A stretch of DNA of 64,000 bases from an uncultured Lachnospiraceae bacterium (GTDB lineage Bacteria > Bacillota > Clostridia > Lachnospirales > Lachnospiraceae), in assembly GCA_905197485.1 (NCBI GenBank), contig CAJJYZ010000010.1, positions 3,190-67,189 of the forward strand, in the 5' to 3' direction. Made by a program: the position numbers and the translations under genes. Under the pieces are notes generated by a model that saw nothing but the letters and a program-made list of their open reading frames with translations, had not been told where the DNA came from and did no database searches. Positions 41,887-49,602 of the stretch are shown here, in pieces (the first letter of the stretch is position 1; the number at the start of each line of letters is the position of its first letter).

Positions 41887-41988
41887 TCACTCATCATTTC
41901 CTTGTCCATTCAGCCACTCGACACCACCGTTATCATCTGCAATATATCCGTCAAGGCTCATTGCGATAAATAAATTCAATTTTCTCAT
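41887..41988 (-). pseudogene. Truncated dihydrofolate reductase-like (RibD_C/YyaP) gene
   Basis: Only the first 33 residues remain: MRKLNLFIAMSLDGYIAD, then GGVEWLNGQGNDE and a stop. FIAMSLDGYIA and GGVxWLxG are the N-terminal signature of the DHFR-like RibD C-terminal family, whose members have about 180 residues. A strong GGCGGAGGAAAAGG ribosome site is intact. The rest of the gene is gone and the CAT-like gene follows, so a deletion probably joined them. Confidence 0.75.
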
Positions 41989-42013
41989 ACCTTTTCCTCC
42001 GCCAAAGATAAGT

Positions 42014-42781
42014 CTATTTCAATAATCTATATGTTTCGTCTGCAACCGGCTCACACCACTCATTGGATATCTCTTCTCCTGGCACTTCAATTGCTAGCTG
42101 AGAAAACCATTCATCCGGTGCAGCACCATGCCAATGCTTCACTTCTGCCGGAATATTGATACAGTCGCCTGGCTTCATTTCTATGACATCTTTGCCTTCT
42201 TCCTGATAATATCCTCTTCCGGCAACACATATCAGTATCTGTCCTCCGACACTTTTTGCATGATGAATATGCCAGTTATTTCTGCATCCCGGTTCGAAGG
42301 TTACGTTAAAAATTCCAACCTGAGAAGTAGAGAGCGGTGCGAGAAAACTTCTTCCTGAAAAATACTGTGCAAATTTATTGTTTGGTGCACCGATTGGAAA
42401 CACCATCTCTTTTGCATGAGCACGCATTGCTTCTTCTTCGTATGGCAATTCTCCTTCACCTACTTTCCACACTTCTTTCGCAAGATTAAAAACGGCCCAT
42501 GCCTTTGGCCATCCGGCATAAAATGCGACATGCGTAATCACCGCAGCAATCTCTTTTTGTGTCACACCATGATTTTTGGCATTTTGCAGGTGATATTTTA
42601 AAGAAGAATCCGTAATACCTGAAGCCATCAAGGCAACTACTGTAATAATACTTCTTGTTTTTACATCGATATCCTGATTATTCCAGTTTTCACCAAAGAG
42701 CACGTCATCATTAAAATGTGCAAACTGTGGTGCGAATCCGCCAAGCGCATTTCGTCCTGCTGTCTGTTCTATTTTCTCCAT
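42014..42781 (-). CDS. Carboxymuconolactone decarboxylase-cupin fusion protein
   Basis: A 255-residue protein of two fused domains. Residues 1-115 are a carboxymuconolactone decarboxylase/AhpD-like domain (SIITVVALMASGITDSSLKY, then EIAAVITHVAFYAGWPKA) without the CX2C pair of AhpD peroxidases. Residues 140-255 are a cupin with metal ligands in NNWHIHHAKSVGGQ and a glutamate in PGDCINIPAEVKHWHGA. This fusion is widespread and usually annotated only by domains. It lies 27 bases downstream of a flavodoxin gene and likely shares the transcript, which suggests a redox or quinone-related job. Confidence 0.88.
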   Translation of the reverse strand: MEKIEQTAGRNALGGFAPQFAHFNDDVLFGENWNNQDIDVKTRSIITVVALMASGITDSSLKYHLQNAKNHGVTQKEIAAVITHVAFYAGWPKAWAVFNLAKEVWKVGEGELPYEEEAMRAHAKEMVFPIGAPNNKFAQYFSGRSFLAPLSTSQVGIFNVTFEPGCRNNWHIHHAKSVGGQILICVAGRGYYQEEGKDVIEMKPGDCINIPAEVKHWHGAAPDEWFSQLAIEVPGEEISNEWCEPVADETYRLLK

Positions 42782-42808
42782 ATTCTGTATACCTCCATAA
42801 TTTACAAT

Positions 42809-43279
42809 TTATAAAGTTCTCACCCATTCACTGACTTCCTGTTTGTTTCCGCGATTTAACAGTCTTCCTTCCACAATAACTGCATCTGGTGCAGATGGCT
42901 GCAATTCTTTTACGGTGTTACCAAATCCACTTCCACCGGATGTTGCAAAAAGCACGATTTTTTTGCCGCTGAAATCATGGGCTTCCAAAAATGTATTGAT
43001 GATTGTCGGAGCCACATACCACCAGATTGGAAATCCCAAAAGTATTTCATCATAAGCGCTCATATCTATCTCTTTCTCCATAATCTCCGGTCTATATTTC
43101 TTATCACTCATTTCGATACTGCTCCGAGATTTTTTATCCATCCAATTAAGGTCAGCTTTTGTATATGGAATCTTCGGCTCAATTTCAAGTAAATCAGCTT
43201 TTGTCTTCTCTGCAATAATCTCTGCTGCTTTTTTTGTTGTTCCACTTGCACTGAAAAATGCGACTAATTTTTTGCTCAT
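42809..43279 (-). CDS. Flavodoxin family protein
   Basis: A 156-residue flavodoxin-like electron carrier. The FMN phosphate loop FFSASGTTKKAAEIIAEK is at residues 8-25; the isoalloxazine loops are in LLGFPIWWYVAPTI near 84 and FATSGGSGFG near 112. The length matches flavodoxins with a role as quinone reductase-like partners rather than small ferredoxin-substituting ones. AAAGAAAGGAATTTAG precedes the ATG. The downstream CMD-cupin protein is in the same transcript and the broken LysR gene lies upstream. Confidence 0.9.
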   Translation of the reverse strand: MSKKLVAFFSASGTTKKAAEIIAEKTKADLLEIEPKIPYTKADLNWMDKKSRSSIEMSDKKYRPEIMEKEIDMSAYDEILLGFPIWWYVAPTIINTFLEAHDFSGKKIVLFATSGGSGFGNTVKELQPSAPDAVIVEGRLLNRGNKQEVSEWVRTL

Positions 43280-43403
43280 AATACTAAATTCCTTTCTTTT
43301 CGAATTCTACTAAAAAATAGATGTATAATATTTACATTTATCTTACACATCTATTTTAGGCTCAATTACTTCAATATGTCTAATGCTTATATTGCATCTT
43401 ATT

Positions 43404-44282
43404 TTATGTCTGAAAAGCATGAATTTCCTCAATCATTTTACTGGCAGCCTGGGAATATGGGATATTTCGTCTCCAGGCAATTACTGTGCTTGTTGTAATT
43501 TCAGGAGAAATTCTTCGCTGTACAAGAATGTCTTCCCTCCAATACTTTGCGACACCTTCAATAGATACCGGATAACCCAGTCCATTTGCAGCCATGACTC
43601 CTGCATTCGTTCCAAGATTACTCGTAAAAGCAATCTGGAGTTTAGAAAAATCTTTTCCAAACCAATTGGCAAGTTCACTTTGAATGTTCATTCTTTCAGG
43701 CAGAATTAATGGTTTCCCAATAAGGTCTTCCTTTTTTATAAACTCTCTTTCTGCCAACGGGTCATCCGGTCGCATTCCGACACACCAGTGGTCAGAGTCT
43801 GTAATTCGAATATAATCCAACCCTTCTGTATCCACCGGCTCCAAGAATAATGCGATGTCTACAAGTCCTTTATTCATCAACTCATACACTGTGTCTGCTG
43901 TTGCAGTATGAAGCACAATCTGAACAAGCGGATATTTTTCTTTATATCTTTTACATATCCTCGCCAATGTTTCCACTGCCGCAAATTCACCGCATCCAAT
44001 GGTTATAGTGCCTTCTACAACATCTTCTTTTCCCTTCAGTTCCTCCAGCGTTTTTTCCTCAAGATTCAGAATCTCCAAAGCGCGTCTTTTTAATAGCATC
44101 CCCTCGTCTGTAAGAGAAATCTTCTTTCCATTTCGAATAAACAATGTTATCCCAAGTTCCTCTTCAAATGCCGCCATTTATCTAGATAGCGTTGGCTGTG
44201 TGATATGTAATTGTTCTGCTGCTTTTGTAAAGTTTTGTTCTTTTGCTACTGTCAAAAAATAGCGTAATAATCTTAATTCCAT
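43404..44282 (-). pseudogene. LysR-family regulator with in-frame stop
   Basis: The full frame from ATG 44282 reads MELRLLRYFLTVAKEQNFTK, AAEQLHITQPTLSR, then a TAA (44180-44178), then MAAFEEELGITLFIRN in the same frame to 43404. In intact LysR proteins the residue here is usually Gln (SRQMAxFEEELG), so CAA changed to TAA would explain it. Without the stop the protein would have 292 residues and both the helix-turn-helix and the substrate-binding domain. Re-initiation at the ATG right after the stop would give a protein lacking its DNA-binding domain. It presumably regulated the flavodoxin/cupin genes. Confidence 0.88.
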
Positions 44283-44342
44283 ATATTTTTATCCCTACAA
44301 CTTCTAATTCTGCTGTCTCATATAAACTAAAATCGAGATTCA

Positions 44343-44441
44343 TTACGATTCTCTGCTTCTTTTCCAAAGCGTAACCCACCCAAAGACACATCCACCTGTG
44401 GCAAGTGCAAAAATCCATGATGAAACGAATCCCCATATCAC
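44343..44441 (-). CDS. Possible 32-residue membrane peptide
   Basis: A GTG at 44441 overlaps the stop codon of the GNAT gene by one base (TAGTG) and opens a 32-codon frame: one hydrophobic segment (IWGFVSSWIFALATGG) ending in WKRSRES. The overlap suggests coupling, but no ribosome site is evident. It may instead be the tail of a lost membrane protein gene. Confidence 0.3.
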   Translation of the reverse strand: MIWGFVSSWIFALATGGCVFGWVTLWKRSRES

Positions 44442-44854
44442 TACACCATTACATACTCTTTTTCTCCGGTGCTTTCATCCAGCCTTTCCTCCCGAATCAC
44501 AAATCCTTCCCTTTGATAAAATCGTACCGCTCTTTCATTTTTCTCATATGCGCTTAAATACAAACTTTCCTTTCTCTCCTTTACAAAATCAAGCAAGCGT
44601 TTCCCGATTCCCTGCGACTGCGCTTCCCAAGCCACAAAAATTCCTTCAACATAATCTCCATTCATCCCTACAAAACCTTGGATTCTCCCTGTACTTTCGT
44701 ACACATAAATTTCCGCCTGCAAAAACATCTCCTTAACCATTTGAAAATGATTCTGCCAATACTGTGCCGAAATAAAATCATGCGCTTTCATATTCGTATC
44801 AAGCCAAATCTTTGCGACTTCTTCCAAATCTGTTTTTTCAAATTCCCGAATCAT
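44441..44854 (-). CDS. GNAT family N-acetyltransferase
   Basis: A 137-residue acetyltransferase. The acetyl-CoA loop is VAWEAQSQGIGKRLLDFVKE near residues 75-94 and NERAVRFYQREGF near 107-119 is motif B. MIREFEKTDLEEVAKIW is the usual N-terminus, and ATG 44854 follows AGAGGGAGGAGTATT. The acceptor is unknown; similar proteins acetylate small amines or protein N-termini. It starts 44 bases after the EamA gene in the same direction. Confidence 0.88.
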   Translation of the reverse strand: MIREFEKTDLEEVAKIWLDTNMKAHDFISAQYWQNHFQMVKEMFLQAEIYVYESTGRIQGFVGMNGDYVEGIFVAWEAQSQGIGKRLLDFVKERKESLYLSAYEKNERAVRFYQREGFVIREERLDESTGEKEYVMV

Positions 44855-44898
44855 AATACTCCTCCCTCTTCTGTAAAATAGTAGTCCTAAAGTCTTGA

Positions 44899-45312
44899 TT
44901 AGATAACCATTATCAGCGTTCCGATTCCAATCAATGCACATCCTACCAAAGATTTTGTCGTAAATTCTTCATGCAGAAATACAAAGGCAAGAATCAGAGT
45001 AATCACAACGCTCAGTTTATCTATCGGAACAACTTTCGAGGCTTTTCCTATTTGCAAAGCTTTATAATAACACAACCATGAAGCCCCTGTTGCCAAGCCG
45101 GATAGAATCAAAAACGTCCAACTCTTTTTATTAATGTTTGAAATACCACCTTGTGCATGTGTAAGGAACACCATCCCCCACGCCATAATCACTACAACAA
45201 CTGTCCGAATTGCCGTCGCCAAGTTCGAATTTACTCCTTCAATTCCTATCTTCGCCAATATAGAAGTCAGCGCTGCAAATACTGCTGAACCCAATGCAAA
45301 TACAAACCACAT
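44899..45312 (-). CDS. EamA family transporter, single-domain
   Basis: A 137-residue membrane protein with five predicted segments and a single EamA domain, about half the length of the usual ten-segment transporter. Visible are ALTSILAKIGIEGVNSNLATA near 15 and SGLATGASWLCYYKALQIGKASKVVPIDKL around 75, split here by a turn. Half-size members work as dimers. It may export a small metabolite. GGAGTAGAAG precedes the ATG. It heads the short EamA-GNAT unit. Confidence 0.88.
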   Translation of the reverse strand: MWFVFALGSAVFAALTSILAKIGIEGVNSNLATAIRTVVVVIMAWGMVFLTHAQGGISNINKKSWTFLILSGLATGASWLCYYKALQIGKASKVVPIDKLSVVITLILAFVFLHEEFTTKSLVGCALIGIGTLIMVI

Positions 45313-45349
45313 CTTCTACTCCTCCACAAAACCAAATTAGATATGAACT

Positions 45350-46330
45350 TTATACCAGTAAAAATGATTCTTCATCCGCCTGCTTAATACAAAATACTAC
45401 ACACCACTCAACATCGCCTTGAAAAGGTTCAAAGTGCAAAGCCGACGCCGCAACATGGATATTCCCCTGCACCTCATCTTCCACCACAATCGATACCGGC
45501 CCAGAATCCGTCCCTATCACAGTATCGCAAAAAGCTAAGTCATTCTCCTCTTCCATCGCTGTAATCTCGCGTACATTATCTCCATCGGCAGAATCCATCA
45601 CCAGAATATCCTCCATTGGTTCCGGAGAAATCGTATAGCTCATCTCAATGAAATGCGTTGGGAAAATCCAGCGCCCGGAACGCCTCCTGCTTCTCGGCAT
45701 CCTTTGTTGTTTCAATTCCTTCATAGTCAATATATATTTTCTTCCATTAAAAGGATGCGAAAACTGAAAAGAATCACCCTTTGCACACACTTTAAAATGA
45801 ACTCCTGGAACTTTCACCGCTTGCGGTTTCATTGTGATAGAAAGAGTCCTGATTTCAGAGCTATGTTTTCTTTCCCATGGAAACGTCCATCTATAAATCA
45901 CCCATCCACAGGATTTATCCAGTCTATAGTGTTCTGCCATCTCTATCGCTATTTCCTCTGACGCTGACATTTCATCCGATAAATACGGACTAAAACTTAC
46001 GGAACATCCCTGCGTACTTTCGAATACTTGTCCATTTAATTCTAAACATGGTCGAAATTCAAAGCAAAATGGATTCTCTAAATCTATCTGCATCTGTCGT
46101 TCACGCGTAAGTTGTTCATAGAAATGATGAAACCGCTCCGTATTCTCACTCAAACACCACTTTTTTATGAAACTTTGGATTCTTTCCACATCAATTTGCA
46201 TACAGAAATCAATTATCAATTCCTTATTACGAGAGTAAACCGCTGGAATCACCCAATGATAACCTGCCCAATCGAATTGCTTATCTTGTAAGCATTTCTC
46301 CATTCTCAATGTTTTAAATCCTTCATACAT
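45350..46330 (-). CDS. Hypothetical protein, 326 residues
   Basis: I do not recognise this protein. It is soluble, without signal peptide or membrane segments, and rich in aromatic residues. Visible features are GYHWVIPAVYSRNKELIIDF near 25, a charged central part with CGWVIYRWTFPWERKH near 140, a basic stretch RMPRSRRRSGRWIFP near 210 and an acidic end (VVEDEVQGNIHVAASALHFEPF). The C-terminal half looks beta-rich. It lies between the EamA gene and the AbiE remnant and is read in the same direction, with no obvious partner. Confidence 0.65.
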   Translation of the reverse strand: MYEGFKTLRMEKCLQDKQFDWAGYHWVIPAVYSRNKELIIDFCMQIDVERIQSFIKKWCLSENTERFHHFYEQLTRERQMQIDLENPFCFEFRPCLELNGQVFESTQGCSVSFSPYLSDEMSASEEIAIEMAEHYRLDKSCGWVIYRWTFPWERKHSSEIRTLSITMKPQAVKVPGVHFKVCAKGDSFQFSHPFNGRKYILTMKELKQQRMPRSRRRSGRWIFPTHFIEMSYTISPEPMEDILVMDSADGDNVREITAMEEENDLAFCDTVIGTDSGPVSIVVEDEVQGNIHVAASALHFEPFQGDVEWCVVFCIKQADEESFLLV

Positions 46331-46425
46331 CCTTTAATTATACACGTCCTTCATAATATGTTTTTGCAAATATTCGCGGAACTCCTCATATTAGATTAGC
46401 AAGTCAGTTTTTGTATTATTATAAA

Positions 46426-46712
46426 TTACAAAAGATACATATCTTCTAAAACTTGTAATGCTTCATCCACTTCCATGTCAAGTCCGATGTTTTTCATTAT
46501 TTATATTTGCCTTTCTTAATAAACTCCCACAACACTTCGGCAAATTCTTCAAATCGATTTTCAATCAATAATATCATATCAATATCTCTAGTAGCACGAA
46601 AGTCAAGATTTTCCTTATTCATCAAGATATCACACGCCGTACCGCCGATAATTGTATAACAATCTTCATATCCTTTAAACTTTTCTTTCAGAGTTTCCAA
46701 TCCTATTACCAT
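46426..46712 (-). pseudogene. AbiEii-type nucleotidyltransferase toxin, remnant
   Basis: The first 71 residues (46712-46497) match the N-terminus of AbiEii/AbiGii toxins: LKEKFKGYEDCYTIIGGTAC, then the nucleotidyltransferase FRATRDIDMILLIE with its paired acids. The frame stops after KKGKYK, while full toxins have about 250-300 residues. A second frame from ATG 46497 to 46426 gives MKNIGLDMEVDEALQVLEDM plus four residues, which resembles the last helix of such toxins. I infer an internal deletion that removed the middle. The start overlaps the AbiEi-like antitoxin gene by seven bases. Confidence 0.65.
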
Positions 46713-47665
46713 ATATATTTCTCCATAACCTCTTCCATCTGCATTTCAACTCGTTCATCATCCGTTTCTTTAAAGCTTTCTGCCAACGACACGATATCTA
46801 CAAGCCCATTTCTTGCGTAAACCAGTGGATTATACTTCCATAATTCAATTTCTACATAGTTGCACTCTGCTATCAGTTTCGGTTCAACAATATATTCTTG
46901 GGGGATATCCTTTATCCTTTTTTTATCCATCGCATAAACTATATGTTTCGGATAATTCAGTAGACTCTGTTTTGCAAGTGCTGTTTCTCCTGCAACAGGC
47001 AGATTCATATCAAAATGCCTGCTATCCACATATATTCTCTTCTGGACAGGTGACTGCAAATATTCACTCGAAAGTTGGTATAATCCTCTTCCATTATCAA
47101 CCGCCTCAACTATTTTACGTGTCCCGTCTTTTCGTGTTTTCAATAAACCAATCTCTTGTAATTCCTGAACAGCCCTACTTATCCCCATCGCTGACATTTC
47201 AAGACACTTCCCCAATTCTAACTGACTTTTTGCTTCGCGTTTCTTTAAATATATGAAATACAAAAGAAGAAACTGTGCCATTGCAGATATTTTTTCAACT
47301 TTTTTTCTCTTTCCGGCACAAAATTCTTTTAAACATATGCCAAACTCCGGCACATAAAACTGAGAATACGGTACGATAAAAGAAATCCTGCTGTTAATTA
47401 ACGCATTTCTTTGATAGGTAGAAACCACGTCCAGCCATAATACAACCTGCATACCAGAATACTTCTCAATTTCTTCCATTTCTTTTTTAAAAACAGAAAC
47501 ATTAAAATTATCAGAAGTATTTTTCATCAATATACTCCTCATATCTCCGAAATTAATCACAAAGTATTCTTTTTTATTTCTTAAGTATAGCGGTAATCTG
47601 TTCTTTCCATCCCATTCTTTTATTTTAACAGACAATCCAAATATATCGGCTAAATATTTATCCAT
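46706..47665 (-). CDS. AbiEi-like antitoxin / winged-helix protein
   Basis: A 319-residue protein with a helix-turn-helix near residues 150-205 (KSQLELGKCLEMSAMGISRA, VQELQEIGLLKTRKDG). Its end overlaps the AbiEii-type gene by seven bases, the typical order of type IV AbiE systems, where the first gene is the antitoxin and transcriptional autoregulator. The N-terminal 140 residues show no clear family. I therefore call it an AbiEi-like antitoxin by context; a MarR-like regulator is the alternative. With its toxin truncated it is probably no longer under selection as an antitoxin. Confidence 0.65.
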   Translation of the reverse strand: MDKYLADIFGLSVKIKEWDGKNRLPLYLRNKKEYFVINFGDMRSILMKNTSDNFNVSVFKKEMEEIEKYSGMQVVLWLDVVSTYQRNALINSRISFIVPYSQFYVPEFGICLKEFCAGKRKKVEKISAMAQFLLLYFIYLKKREAKSQLELGKCLEMSAMGISRAVQELQEIGLLKTRKDGTRKIVEAVDNGRGLYQLSSEYLQSPVQKRIYVDSRHFDMNLPVAGETALAKQSLLNYPKHIVYAMDKKRIKDIPQEYIVEPKLIAECNYVEIELWKYNPLVYARNGLVDIVSLAESFKETDDERVEMQMEEVMEKYIW

Positions 47666-47790
47666 AAAACACCTTTTAACATTTTTATTTTATATTATCA
47701 CATCATTTGTTAGCATTCAATATTTTTGTTATTTTATACTTGTTACAAGATTCCAAATAATAAATGTACACTATTTTCTCATTATACCAC

Positions 47791-47835
47791 AAAACGGGAA
47801 ACTGCTTCTTCTGCAATTTCCCGTTTCCGTTATTT
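47791..47835 (-). terminator. Terminator after pckA
   Basis: On the minus strand AACGGGAAATTGCAG pairs with CTGC-TTTCCCGTT around an AAGAA loop, ending TTTTG. It lies 20 bases after the pckA stop. Confidence 0.75.
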
Positions 47836-47845
47836 TTTCTATCTC

Positions 47846-49450
47846 TTAGAGCTGTGGTCCTGCTGGTACTAATGCTTTACCATGCTCATTTCCTTCGTAT
47901 TTTGCGAAGTTCTTAATGAATCTTCCTGCAAGGTCTTTTGCTTTTTCATCCCACTCTGCTGCATCTTTGTATGTATCGCGTGGGTCAAGGATTGCAGGGT
48001 CAACACCTGGAAGTTCTGTCGGTACTTCGAAGTTGAAGTATGGAATCTTCTTCGTTGGTGCGTTTAAGATATCTCCGTTTAAGATTGCGTCAATGATTCC
48101 ACGAGTATCTTTGATGGAGATACGTTTTCCTGTTCCGTTCCATCCTGTATTTACAAGATAAGCTTTCGCTCCGCTCATTTCCATTCTCTTAACGAGCTCT
48201 TCCGCATATTTTGTCGGATGTAACTCTAAGAATGCCTGACCAAAGCATGCGGAGAATGTTGGTGTAGGCTCTGTGATTCCACGCTCTGTACCTGCAAGTT
48301 TTGCTGTAAATCCAGAGAGGAAGTAGTACTGTGTCTGCTCCGGTGTAAGAACAGATACCGGTGGCAATACTCCGAATGCGTCTGCGGATAAGAAGATAAC
48401 GTTCTTAGCTGCAGGAGCTGCGGAAACCGGACGTACAATTTTCTCAATGTGGTTGATTGGATAAGATACACGAGTATTCTCTGTTACGCTCTTATCTGCA
48501 AAATCAATCTTTCCGTCTTTATCTAATGTTACGTTCTCAAGAAGAGCATTTCTCTTGATTGCGTTGTAGATATCCGGTTCAGATTCTTTGTCGAGGTTGA
48601 TTACTTTCGCATAGCATCCACCTTCAAAGTTGAAGATTCCGTTATCGTCCCATCCATGCTCGTCGTCACCGATTAAGAGACGTTTCGGGTCTGTGGAAAG
48701 TGTTGTCTTACCTGTTCCGGAAAGTCCGAAGAAGATTGCTGTATTCTCGCCGTTCATATCTGTGTTTGCTGAACAGTGCATAGAAGCAATTCCCTTAAGT
48801 GGAAGGTAGTAGTTCATCATAGAGAACATACCTTTCTTCATCTCTCCGCCGTACCATGTGTTAATAATCACCTGCTCGCGGCTTGTGATGTTAAACATCG
48901 CTGCTGTCTCAGAATTCAGTCCTAATTCTTTATAGTTCTCTACTTTTGCTTTGGAAGCATTGTATACGATAAAGTCAGGCTCAAAGTTTTCAAGCTCTTC
49001 TTCTGTAGGCTGAATGAACATATTCTTTACGAAGTGTGCCTGCCATGCAACTTCCACGATGAAACGGATTGCCATACGTGTGTCTGCGTTTGCTCCGCAG
49101 AATGCGTCTACTACGAAAAGTCTCTTGTTAGAAAGCTCTTTTAATGCGATTTCTTTACAAGCATCCCATGCTTCCTGTGAAGCCGGATGGTTATCGTTCT
49201 TATATTCGTCAGATGTCCACCATACAGTGTCTTTAGAATTCTCGTCCATAACGATGAATTTGTCTTTTGGTGAACGTCCTGTATAAATACCTGTCATTAC
49301 GTTGACTGCGCCGAGTTCACTTTCCTGACCTACTTCAAACCCTTCTAATTCCGGTTTTGTCTCTTCCTCGAATAATACTTCATAAGAAGGATTGTACACA
49401 ATCTCTGTAGTGCCTGTAATTCCATACTTAGTTAAATCGATTTTTGCCAT
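47846..49450 (-). CDS. pckA: Phosphoenolpyruvate carboxykinase (ATP)
   Basis: A 534-residue enzyme that interconverts oxaloacetate and PEP with ADP/ATP. It shows the kinase P loop GLSGTGKTTLS near residue 245, the second metal site LIGDDEHGWDDNGIFNFEGG near 262-281, GIYTGRSPKDKFI near 58 and the C-terminal NTGWNGTGKRI near 440. In gut anaerobes it usually runs toward oxaloacetate during succinate-linked fermentation or supports gluconeogenesis. ATG 49450 follows GAGAGGTTG; an in-frame TTG lies nine bases earlier. It is a single-gene unit with its own terminator. Confidence 0.97.
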   Translation of the reverse strand: MAKIDLTKYGITGTTEIVYNPSYEVLFEEETKPELEGFEVGQESELGAVNVMTGIYTGRSPKDKFIVMDENSKDTVWWTSDEYKNDNHPASQEAWDACKEIALKELSNKRLFVVDAFCGANADTRMAIRFIVEVAWQAHFVKNMFIQPTEEELENFEPDFIVYNASKAKVENYKELGLNSETAAMFNITSREQVIINTWYGGEMKKGMFSMMNYYLPLKGIASMHCSANTDMNGENTAIFFGLSGTGKTTLSTDPKRLLIGDDEHGWDDNGIFNFEGGCYAKVINLDKESEPDIYNAIKRNALLENVTLDKDGKIDFADKSVTENTRVSYPINHIEKIVRPVSAAPAAKNVIFLSADAFGVLPPVSVLTPEQTQYYFLSGFTAKLAGTERGITEPTPTFSACFGQAFLELHPTKYAEELVKRMEMSGAKAYLVNTGWNGTGKRISIKDTRGIIDAILNGDILNAPTKKIPYFNFEVPTELPGVDPAILDPRDTYKDAAEWDEKAKDLAGRFIKNFAKYEGNEHGKALVPAGPQL

Positions 49451-49602
49451 CTTTATCAACCTCTCTTTTCAAATTTAATGTTCTGTTCAACATTTGCATT
49501 CATTATCACATTTTTTTCACAATAAGTCAATAGTGAATTTTTTAACAATACCATTTTTGTACTAAAATTTATACAAAATGCCTCTCAACTCGTTTTGCGT
49601 GA

